A stretch of 22,173 bases of DNA. It comes from Candidatus Iainarchaeum andersonii SCGC AAA011-E11 (GTDB lineage Archaea; Iainarchaeota; Iainarchaeia; Iainarchaeales; Iainarchaeaceae). Below are positions 16,828-22,173 of this stretch, piece after piece; position 1 is the stretch's first letter; the number at the start of each line of letters is the position of its first letter. Location of the stretch: positions 13,940-36,112 of the forward strand of contig AQRS01000032.1 in assembly GCA_000402355.1 (NCBI GenBank), written 5' to 3'. Both the position numbers and the translations under genes were made by a program. A model generated the notes under the pieces. That model searched no databases. It was not told where the DNA came from and was given only the letters and a program-made list of their open reading frames with translations.

Positions 16828-17268
16828 CTACATGGCTGCTGTTGCTGGCCCTGCAACCATTTTCACTACTTGCATTGCGTTGATGTTAACTCCAACTGCA
16901 CTGAAGGCTTTCTTTATTGCAACGTAGAACAGCACAATGTTGGCGATAAAGATGAGGAAAAATCCTATGACAAGCGAGAGCGTGCCTATTGCTTCGAGGT
17001 AGCTGAACTGTGTCCAGAACATCTGAACTGCTGTCAGGATGATAACATCAAGCACATTCAAGAAGGAAATAATCAAAATCAACCCCCAAAGTTCTGCAGG
17101 GTTTTTCATCGCTGATAGCATGGCATTTAAGAAGCTTCCTTGAGGCAGAACAAATGCAACAAGTAGCATCCCGAAAATGACCAAGGCGGCGTAATTTACA
17201 AGGGATGCCTTCATCGCAGAGCGCCAGAAGACTTTCTTTTTTGTAGGGGGTGAATTTTCTTGGTTCAT
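16828..17268 (-). CDS. Small membrane protein of unknown function
   Basis: The product is 146 aa with a charged N-terminus (MNQENSPPTKKK) and three hydrophobic spans, about 22-43, 60-84 and 93-117. No motif that I recognise. Its ATG overlaps the stop of the TPR-like gene by 4 nt (ATGA), so the two are co-translated and perhaps act together at the membrane. The regular spacing of spans and a conserved-looking FLNVLDVIILTAVQMFW segment suggest a real gene. A Yip1-like fold is possible but not supported by a clear signature. Confidence 0.75.
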   Translation of the reverse strand: MNQENSPPTKKKVFWRSAMKASLVNYAALVIFGMLLVAFVLPQGSFLNAMLSAMKNPAELWGLILIISFLNVLDVIILTAVQMFWTQFSYLEAIGTLSLVIGFFLIFIANIVLFYVAIKKAFSAVGVNINAMQVVKMVAGPATAAM

Positions 17269-17906
17269 TTTACCCCTCCGCTTTCTTTGCTGGTTCTGTT
17301 TTTATCTTTTTTTAAAACTCCGTAGGGCAGCAAATATTCTACTTCCTTGCCCATTTTGACTCTTTCAAGGGATTCATCAAACCTCTTAATCACCCCATCA
17401 TAAGATTGTTTTTTCCAATCCTCGATCTTCATTTCCTCATTTATTTTTTTTTCAAAATATTTTTCTTTATACAATTTATACTCGGCTATTCTTTTTTCAG
17501 CTTCGTTGGCTCTTCCTAATTCCAGCAAGCAGGGGATAAGGTTTTCTTCCATCGTTAACATACTTTTAGTCTTTGCATAAGATTTCTCTAGATAACCAAT
17601 AGCCTTTTTGTAATTGCCCCGACTAAAATACACCCTCCCTTTTATTCCATCAACATCAGCTTCAGGGTAATTTTTTTCTAAATATTCGATTTCTTTCCAA
17701 GCCCAATCCTCGCGATCATATTCAAAAAAAGCAGAGATTACTATTTGGGCAGACCAGATTTCCTGTTGCCTTGATTCTTTTATGCCTTTTGGAGTATGTC
17801 TCCACCCTCTCCAAAAATCAGTTATTGCTTCTCTTGCCTCTTCATAAGCCAGGTCTTTTCTTGCAAATAAGTCCCTATAAAATTTCTCTTCCCCGTAATT
17901 ATCCAT
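17265..17906 (-). CDS. TPR-like helical repeat protein
   Basis: The product is 213 aa, soluble, Lys/Glu-rich and helical throughout. Residues about 68-140 have tetratricopeptide-like pairs (AWKEIEYLEKNYPEAD, YFSRGNYKKAIGYLEKSYAK, LLELGRANEAEKRI), the small/large residue pattern of TPR helices. TPR proteins act as protein-binding scaffolds. The ATG at 17906 has GGTGG seven bases upstream and an in-frame TAA 24 nt upstream, so the start is well set. It overlaps the next gene by ATGA and the previous small frame by 85 nt. The partner is unknown. Confidence 0.75.
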   Translation of the reverse strand: MDNYGEEKFYRDLFARKDLAYEEAREAITDFWRGWRHTPKGIKESRQQEIWSAQIVISAFFEYDREDWAWKEIEYLEKNYPEADVDGIKGRVYFSRGNYKKAIGYLEKSYAKTKSMLTMEENLIPCLLELGRANEAEKRIAEYKLYKEKYFEKKINEEMKIEDWKKQSYDGVIKRFDESLERVKMGKEVEYLLPYGVLKKDKNRTSKESGGVK

Positions 17907-18055
17907 ATTAATCCACCAAGTTTGCTGTTAATTATATCAAGATATTCGTCATACCCAAGTTTACCGCTTATTACTTTCTTATAGTTTTCACTAACAAACT
18001 TCCTGAATTCTTCGTCATTTTCAAATTTCTTAATAAATTTTTCTCCTTGCCCCAT
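17822..18055 (-). CDS. Small hypothetical protein overlapping the TPR-like gene
   Basis: From the ATG at 18055, with GGGGC upstream, a 77-aa frame runs to 17822. The first 48 residues (MGQGEKFIKKFENDEEFRKF onward to DYLDIINSKLGG-like end) read as a normal charged helical protein. The last 29 overlap the TPR-like gene in another frame and look like read-through sequence. The gene may be real with a chance tail, or may have been fused to the TPR gene before a frameshift near 17,906-17,930. No known family recognised. Confidence 0.5.
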   Translation of the reverse strand: MGQGEKFIKKFENDEEFRKFVSENYKKVISGKLGYDEYLDIINSKLGGLIWIITGKRNFIGTYLQEKTWLMKRQEKQ

Positions 18056-18109
18056 TGTTAGCCCCTTTAAGATACTATTTGAAAACAACAATTTAAAATG
18101 CTTTCAAAT

Positions 18110-18493
18110 TCACAATATATAAAGCCCAAGTAATGCCAAAGGCACCCAAACAATAAATTCCCCGTCAATAATAATGTCGTACAAAAAAGTTTGGTTAATT
18201 TTTGTGTTACTTAATTTAGTTATAAAATAAAAGGCATAAACGGCAATTAGATTTAAAAAAAGGGCTGATTTCGGAAAAACTCCTATAAAAACAAAAAAAA
18301 GCAGATATCCAAATGCAATAAGATTTAATGTGTGCAGAAGATATTGAGTGCCTTTAACCCCAATCATAACAGGTAGTGTGTTGATTTGATGTAATCTGTC
18401 GGTAAAAATATCTTTTACATCAAAAGCAATTGTATTGATCAAAAAACTGTGCGTAAAAGCTATTTTGGGCAAAAAAACATTCTTTACTATGCC
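18110..18493 (-). pseudogene. C-terminal fragment of a UbiA-family prenyltransferase
   Basis: The frame encodes FDVKDIFTDRLHQINTLPVM followed by hydrophobic spans. This matches the second Asp-rich motif and C-terminal half of UbiA-type membrane prenyltransferases, which join isoprenoid chains to acceptors (in archaea, for example, in ether-lipid synthesis). Usual length is near 280-300 aa; here only about 125 are homologous, and the first Asp-rich motif is missing. The open frame extends to 18556, but those residues overlap the integrase gene in another frame and look unrelated. UbiA-like sequence begins within 10 nt of the integrase stop, so the gene was cut by a recombination event at that junction. 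It is very unlikely to be active. Confidence 0.65.
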
Positions 18494-18500
18494 AATTCTA

Positions 18501-19769
18501 TCACCTCTCCTGAATTTGGAGCTTTTCCTTCTGTTCGGGCAGTTGCTTCTTCTCAAGCCAGACCTTCATGAACTGGCCAAACTCCTGCAAATCAACCCCT
18601 TGCCCTTGAAGCTTCTGAATATCGCCAAGCATTGATTGCATGAATTCCAGGGCATTGCCCTTGTCATCGGCCTGCAACTCAACCGCGGACTTTATGCTCA
18701 ATGCGCCTCCGCACCTTTGGCAAAGCTTGAAGTTGGATGGGTTCTTGCAACTGCAGCGCGGGCATGAAATTTGCTTTATTTTTATCTGCTCTTCCTCCTC
18801 GACAGTATTGATGCCATGCATTTTCATTATTGCGCTGTCAACATCCCTTCCTGAAAGGTGGACATAACGAGCTGCCATATCGCTGGATTGGGTCCAGCCA
18901 AAATACTGTTTTGATTGGGCCTCGGTGATATTGTTCGCAAGCACAGTTGCTCGGCTGTGCCTGAACATGTGAGGGTTGTGCCGTTTCTTTATTCCTGCTT
19001 TATTGAATGTAACCCTCAACATTTTCTTTACTCCTTCATAGCTCATGTGGTTGATTGTTTTCGGGTGCCACTTATCAACAATGTTCACCCAAAGCGGAGC
19101 TTCCGGATTATCTCTGTAAGGATGGTTTTGAATCCACATTGAAAGATATGTTGTTGAAGTAACAAGAGGCACTCTTCTCTGGCCAGTCTTCCCGGCAACA
19201 AGCAGCGCCGTCACGTGCTGTCCGAAAGAAACATTCTTTATCTGGAGCGTGAGCATCTCACCAATCCTGCATCCGCTTTCATATAATGCTGATATGAATG
19301 TCTTGTCGCGGATATATTTCGCAGAGTCAATGAGCTTGATCACTTCTTCTTCTGTCAATAAGTCTTCAGGTAGAATGCTGTTCTTTGGCTCCTTCAGTTT
19401 TAGCCATTCAACTTTTTCAGGATGTTTCTCCCCTCCATTCATCCAGCGATAAAACCTTTTCAGAATTACTTTCCTTTCATACTTAGTCCAGTCGCTGTGC
19501 GTTTTCACTGCATCAATCTTTCTCACGATTGACATAATGTCTTTCTTTTCACATTTCCTGAGAGTCTTGTCTGTGAGTTGTGTTAGCGACCTGAGAACAT
19601 AGAGTTGCTTCTGCACACGCCCCGCAGTTATTCCCTGTGCGGACATTTCATTGAGATAGTCGGTTATGTCCGCTTTGTCTTGCTTCCTGCAATCATTACT
19701 TGCGGAAAATTCCTGCAGTCCTTTTTCAAGCCTTTCCGAATGGTTATACAAATCAATGTTGAGTGCCAT
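18501..19769 (-). CDS. Tyrosine recombinase (archaeal integrase) with C-terminal zinc ribbon
   Basis: The product is 422 aa. An N-terminal SAM-like core-binding domain (about 1-125) is followed by the catalytic domain (about 135-315) with a full active site: Arg168 in ESGCRIGE, Lys194 in GKTGQRRVPL, His267-x-x-Arg270 in NPHMFRHSRAT, Trp292 in FGWTQSSD and nucleophile Tyr302 in RYVHLSG. Two CxxC pairs (336/339, 350/353) form a zinc ribbon, then a Gln-rich tail. Such enzymes join element and chromosome att sites by a 3'-phosphotyrosine link. The ATG at 19769 has GGAGATGA upstream and lies 93 nt from the tRNA-Tyr 3' end, the expected target. It appears complete, and the candidate operator before it suggests repression. 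Confidence 0.93.
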   Translation of the reverse strand: MALNIDLYNHSERLEKGLQEFSASNDCRKQDKADITDYLNEMSAQGITAGRVQKQLYVLRSLTQLTDKTLRKCEKKDIMSIVRKIDAVKTHSDWTKYERKVILKRFYRWMNGGEKHPEKVEWLKLKEPKNSILPEDLLTEEEVIKLIDSAKYIRDKTFISALYESGCRIGEMLTLQIKNVSFGQHVTALLVAGKTGQRRVPLVTSTTYLSMWIQNHPYRDNPEAPLWVNIVDKWHPKTINHMSYEGVKKMLRVTFNKAGIKKRHNPHMFRHSRATVLANNITEAQSKQYFGWTQSSDMAARYVHLSGRDVDSAIMKMHGINTVEEEEQIKIKQISCPRCSCKNPSNFKLCQRCGGALSIKSAVELQADDKGNALEFMQSMLGDIQKLQGQGVDLQEFGQFMKVWLEKKQLPEQKEKLQIQER

Positions 19770-19791
19770 AGGTTTTCATCTCCTTCCAATA

Positions 19792-19835
19792 ATAGGTAAC
19801 CTATAATTACCTATGGCAACCTACTTATTTAAAAA
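19792..19835 (-). promoter_or_regulatory. Integrase promoter with ATAGGT-A-ACCTAT palindrome
   Basis: On the minus strand a TATA-like TTTTTAAATAAG (19824-19835) is followed by a CCATAGGT half-site (19809-19816) and the palindrome ATAGGTAACCTAT (19792-19804) near the expected transcription start. A further CCATAGG spans the start codon. The arrangement parallels the promoter of the truncated integrase paralogue, which argues that the sites are functional. Confidence 0.55.
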
Positions 19836-19862
19836 CCATCGGGGATGGTGCTAAGAGTACAA

Positions 19863-20052
19863 TCCCCCCTCCCGGATTTGCACCGGGGATCTTCCGGTCG
19901 CTGCACTCCGCAACGACTTTGTTTCCGCAAACGGAAATTGACGCCAACGGCAAAAAAGCTTTTTCCTCTTTTCCGTCAACGCTTTTCTCTTTTCCTAAAA
20001 GAGAAAAGGGTTGTTCTACAGCCGGACGCTTTAGCTACTAAGCTAAGGGGGG
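19863..20052 (-). tRNA. tRNA-Tyr (GTA) with a 117-nt intron
   Basis: Reading the minus strand from 20052: acceptor CCCCCCT, TA, D-arm GCTT-AGTAGCTA-AAGC, G26, anticodon stem TCCGG and loop start CTGTAG with anticodon GTA at 20019-20017. After the intron come A38, CCGGA, variable AGATC, T-arm CCCGG-TGCAAAT-CCGGG, acceptor AGGGGGG and discriminator A73 at 19863. Every stem pairs fully. C1-G72 and A73 are the identity set of archaeal tRNA-Tyr. No CCA is encoded. Exons are 37 nt (20052-20016) and 36 nt (19898-19863). The T-loop begins TG rather than the usual TT, a small oddity. The 3' end is the likely integration site of the neighbouring integrase. Confidence 0.93.
19899..20015 (-). other. tRNA-Tyr intron at position 37/38 with bulge-helix-bulge pairing
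   Basis: The 117-nt insertion lies at the canonical site for archaeal and eukaryotic tRNA introns. Loop bases CTGT can pair with intron GCAG just before the 3' splice site (with one G-T pair), leaving AGA and CGA bulges. Cuts after the second bulge base (AG^A and CG^A) give a correct 7-nt anticodon loop, as the archaeal splicing endonuclease requires. The outer intron helix is weak (CAAC/GTTG). Inside are strong hairpins: a 12-bp CTTTTCTCTTTT stem near its 5' end and a TTTCCG/CGGAAA stem. There is no open reading frame. Confidence 0.8.
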
Positions 20053-20128
20053 TTTTTGCCCTTATACACCCCTTAGCTTATGGTTTTGATAAACCTTTTG
20101 TCAAAAGGTTTCTAAGCTAAGGGGGGTT
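20038..20128. repeat. Duplicated tRNA 5' end in a nested inverted-repeat block
   Basis: The 17-nt CTAAGCTAAGGGGGGTT at 20038-20054 (tRNA-Tyr 5' end plus two flanking bases) recurs exactly at 20112-20128. An inverted 12-nt copy CCCCTTAGCTTA lies between them at 20069-20080, so either direct copy can pair with it. A 9-bp hairpin AAACCTTTT/AAAAGGTTT (20091-20111) sits inside. The block fills most of the gap between the PAP2 gene and the tRNA. It may end PAP2 transcription, or be a scar from recombination at the tRNA. Confidence 0.85.
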
Positions 20129-20174
20129 CGGCAAGAAATGTATTACCTAATTGGATTTTGTTGTGTTTATAAAT

Positions 20175-21044
20175 TTAATGAGCCGCGGCCGAACCGCGTT
20201 TTATTGCGATTCTCTCGTAAAGAGCAGGGTATGCAAAGGTTATCCAGGCGCCCGCGAGGAAATAGGCTTCGGCTGAAACCACGCTGAACTGCGTCAGCAC
20301 CACAATCCCGCCAAGCCCGGCGAAGCCGATTATTTCCTTTACCCAGAGTTTTTTTCCAGAGAGCCGCACGGAATCCATGTTCATTAATTTGAACGCGAAC
20401 ACTCCGCCGAAGTAACCCAAAAATCCGCTCGCAATCGCCAAGTCGCGCAATGCGAGCGAAACCACTATGCCCAAAAGTATTGCGCTAACCAAGCCGATTT
20501 CCTCGAGCACGCGCTTCTGGTTGAATTTTATTTTCGCGAACTTCTGCTCAACAAAATGTATTGTCCTTCCAATCAAAAAACCGAACAGGCCTCCGACAAT
20601 GACGTCCCCAATGAAATGTGCGCCGAGGTAAACCCGCGAGAACAAAACAAGCAGCACAATTATTAGCCCGCCGAACTTTGCGTTCTTCTCGAACTTCTCC
20701 CAATAGTAACCGAAAATTCCGCCGATTGTCGTGGCGTGCCCGGACGGAAGGGAGTAGATTGAATCCTTTTCAAAAACAAGAACCCCGAATTCGCCTGCCG
20801 CGGGACGCAAACGCGCCGTCAATGGCTTGAGCAGCCCGACCAGCGCCGCGGCGAACAAAATTGTTGTGGTGAGGAAAAACGATTTCTTTTCCTCGCCCTT
20901 CCAGTACAAAAATGCGGACAATGCAATCCAGAGCATCGGGTTTCCCAATTGAGTCAGCACGAGGAAAAAATAGTCGGCGGAGGAATTTGAAAATGACTGC
21001 ACGAAATGGCTGAACCAGATTTCCGCGCTCAAGGGCTCGAACAT
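20175..21044 (-). CDS. PAP2-superfamily membrane phosphatase
   Basis: The product is 289 aa with several membrane spans. The three conserved phosphatase motifs are complete: Lys73...Arg80-Pro81 (KPLTARLRP), PSGH at 100-103, and Ser136-Arg137...His143...Asp147 (SRVYLGAHFIGD). In this family the His pair does phospho-transfer on the outer face of the membrane, on lipid phosphates such as phosphatidic acid, phosphatidylglycerophosphate or polyprenyl diphosphate. The substrate here is unknown. A C-terminal extension (about 190-275) adds further spans. The ATG lies 4 nt after the stop of the preceding gene, so the two are cotranscribed. This region is more GC-rich than the operon to the left and looks like core chromosome. 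Confidence 0.9.
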   Translation of the reverse strand: MFEPLSAEIWFSHFVQSFSNSSADYFFLVLTQLGNPMLWIALSAFLYWKGEEKKSFFLTTTILFAAALVGLLKPLTARLRPAAGEFGVLVFEKDSIYSLPSGHATTIGGIFGYYWEKFEKNAKFGGLIIVLLVLFSRVYLGAHFIGDVIVGGLFGFLIGRTIHFVEQKFAKIKFNQKRVLEEIGLVSAILLGIVVSLALRDLAIASGFLGYFGGVFAFKLMNMDSVRLSGKKLWVKEIIGFAGLGGIVVLTQFSVVSAEAYFLAGAWITFAYPALYERIAIKRGSAAAH

Positions 21045-21048
21045 TCAT

Positions 21049-21495
21049 TCACTCTTTATCTTTCTTCTTCATTAATCTTTTCATTCCGGGAATTTTCACG
21101 TTGGTGTAATCGACTTCCAATGCGCACTGCTTCAGGGCTTTCTTCATCGCATACACCTTGCAGAACTGCTGCAGTTCCTTCTGTTCGCCCTTCTGGAACT
21201 GCGGCAAATCAGTGACTTCATTGATAACCGCATTCACTTTTCTCGAGCCGACTTCTTCCAAAGCCCTTCCAGTGTCCTTTTTTCCAAGCCCAAGCTCATC
21301 AATTGCCTTGTCGACCTTCGCGAGGTCAACAATTTTGCGCAAATTCGCCTCGATTTTTGCATCCGTGCTGGTTGTCAGGGAAGCGAGAAACTCCATAATA
21401 GTTCTCGGGTCGGTGACTGCCTCTATCTTGAGTTTCTTGATTGAAACCCAGTCATCATAATTCGCGACAAACTGAATGTACTTTTCGTCAGCCAT
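21049..21495 (-). CDS. Conserved archaeal protein of unknown function (possibly DUF2666)
   Basis: The ATG at 21495, with GGAGG nine bases upstream, gives 148 aa starting MADEKYIQFVANYDDWVSIK. An upstream frame to 21585 would overlap the preceding gene and lacks a ribosome site. The protein is soluble, helical and basic at the C-terminus. The start (xxIQFVANYDDWVSIKKLKI) and the pair of related helical halves recall the archaeal DUF2666 family; this is from memory and is only a suggestion. It sits 55 nt after the partial gene and 4 nt before PAP2. No catalytic residues can be named. Confidence 0.75.
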   Translation of the reverse strand: MADEKYIQFVANYDDWVSIKKLKIEAVTDPRTIMEFLASLTTSTDAKIEANLRKIVDLAKVDKAIDELGLGKKDTGRALEEVGSRKVNAVINEVTDLPQFQKGEQKELQQFCKVYAMKKALKQCALEVDYTNVKIPGMKRLMKKKDKE

Positions 21496-21550
21496 AAAAT
21501 CCCTCCAATCCAATAACACAACGCAAACGACAATAAAAATGTTTTTGGTG

Positions 21551-22173
21551 TCAGCGTCTTGCCATTTTTTCCAGCTGTTCCGCAAGGTTATTCAGTTCCT
21601 GCATTTCAAGCGGATTCAGTTTCGGAGAGCTCATTATTGTGCTGTTCTCATATACTGTTTTCGCATCAGGGTCCTTTATGCGCCCCGTTATGCTGCCTTT
21701 TTTCACGGCCGAATTTATTTCAGCCGCAACCGCTACTAACGCAGGCCTCACCTGTGACACCCATATAGCGTTTTTGTCCTGCCTAGTTTTTCCCTCGGCA
21801 ACTATTGCCTTTACCATTGCGGAAGCCCTTTCGCGTATATCTTTCCGCCCTGCCTGATTAAGCGCCATGTAAATTAGCCGCGTCAGATTCCCCCTGTATC
21901 CCCTGAACCGGCCGTCGCTTACCGCTACAGCCCTTTCCACAATTGTTTCTCTCACCCACGGTCCAAGTATGCGCCCCCTTCCCGCCTCAATTTTTAGCCT
22001 CTCTCTTGTTCGCAGCACTTCCTTCAATTCATGCTTCGGAACAACGCTTTTGTGTGCCGAATCCCTTTCCCCTACGCGCGTTTCCCTCTCCGAGGATTTC
22101 GCCTCAGAGGGCTCAACGCCGCGCGCAACCCTTTCGCCGGTTGGGAGCGACAGCCCCTGCTTCGCAGGGCCTT
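21551..22173 (-). CDS. Unknown protein, 5' end beyond the window
   Basis: The frame is open from the window's right edge to a stop at 21551, at least 206 residues. A TTG at 22027 could start a 158-aa form, but the frame continues upstream with no stop, so the gene probably begins outside. The upstream part is charged and low-complexity (EPSEAKSSERETRVGERDSA). The rest is helical, with LGPWVRETIVERAVAV, RGYRGNLTRLIYMALNQAG and a C-terminal LNPLEMQELNNLAEQLEKM. No family recognised. Short palindromes lie in the low-complexity part. Confidence 0.65.
   Translation of the reverse strand, partial: GPAKQGLSLPTGERVARGVEPSEAKSSERETRVGERDSAHKSVVPKHELKEVLRTRERLKIEAGRGRILGPWVRETIVERAVAVSDGRFRGYRGNLTRLIYMALNQAGRKDIRERASAMVKAIVAEGKTRQDKNAIWVSQVRPALVAVAAEINSAVKKGSITGRIKDPDAKTVYENSTIMSSPKLNPLEMQELNNLAEQLEKMARR
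22084..22169. repeat. Short perfect palindromes in the low-complexity coding region
   Basis: CCCTCT...AGAGGG encloses GAGG...CCTC (22084-22111), and CCCTGC-TTC-GCAGGG lies at 22155-22169. Their short loops (GAA on the minus strand in the second) resemble the hairpins in the IS transposase end at the other edge of the window. Confidence 0.55.

Larger units (their letters stand above)
15743..19874. mobile_element. Candidate integrated element at tRNA-Tyr, bounded by 13-nt direct repeats
   Basis: About 4.1 kb between the tRNA-Tyr 3' end and its 13-nt copy holds a tyrosine integrase adjacent to the tRNA, a VapBC pair, a ribbon-helix-helix gene, small unknown genes and a broken UbiA gene. Integration into a tRNA 3' end with the integrase next to the site is standard for archaeal integrative elements. 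The cargo is small and carries no recognised replication or structural genes, so it is probably a decayed element or satellite. Confidence 0.5.

Noticed and set aside
16056..16856. A 266-codon open frame on the minus strand opposite vapBC
   Set aside because: It is the antisense shadow of vapB and vapC, is Ser/Phe-rich like other shadows, and covers the vapBC promoter. The plus-strand genes have clear motifs and a ribosome site.
20056..20068. TATA-like GTGTATAAGG just upstream of tRNA-Tyr
   Set aside because: It lies only about 10 nt before the mature 5' end, too close for an archaeal TATA box at about -26 unless the transcript starts inside the tRNA.
21496..21585. N-terminal extension of the DUF2666-like protein
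   Set aside because: The extension overlaps the preceding gene and contains no ribosome site, whereas GGAGG precedes the ATG at 21495.

Overview
The window looks archaeal, most likely from a DPANN-type or similar small-genome lineage, though the exact group cannot be fixed from sequence alone. The evidence is a tRNA-Tyr gene with a C1-G72 pair, no encoded CCA and an intron at position 37/38; a UbiA-type prenyltransferase remnant; TATA-like promoters with GGTG or GGAGG ribosome sites; an archaeal-style tyrosine recombinase with a C-terminal zinc ribbon; and secreted multi-Ig-domain giants. Almost everything is on the minus strand.

Region A (1-285) is the 3' end of an IS200/IS605-type insertion sequence: the C-terminus of its Y1 transposase and the right-end hairpin. 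Region B (348-15051, minus) is one tight five-gene unit with gaps or overlaps of 0-9 nt. In transcription order it encodes: a 398-aa secreted protein with a subtilase-propeptide-like (I9-like) domain; a 1564-aa secreted, repeat-rich protein ending in a PD-(D/E)XK nuclease-like domain; a 210-aa protein placed and shaped like its immunity protein; an RDD-family membrane protein; and a 2260-aa secreted subtilisin-like protease with two glutamine-amidotransferase-like domains and two C-terminal jelly-roll-like domains. I read this as an archaeal polymorphic toxin/immunity locus with its own surface protease and possibly a protease chaperone or inhibitor. This is the most interesting part of the window.

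Region C (15057-19874) is an integrated-element region at tRNA-Tyr. It holds a complete tyrosine integrase next to the tRNA 3' end, a UbiA fragment, small hypothetical genes, a VapBC toxin-antitoxin pair and a 42-aa ribbon-helix-helix protein. It ends in a second, truncated integrase gene preceded by a 13-nt copy of the tRNA 3' end and a matching promoter. This suggests tandem integration of two related elements. Palindromic CCTATGG/CCATAGG motifs lie in both integrase promoters.

Region D (19863-20174) is the intron-containing tRNA-Tyr, followed upstream by a nested inverted-repeat block that duplicates the tRNA 5' end. Region E (20175-22173, minus) is chromosomal: a PAP2 phosphatase, a short archaeal conserved protein (possibly DUF2666) and a partial unknown gene cut by the window edge.
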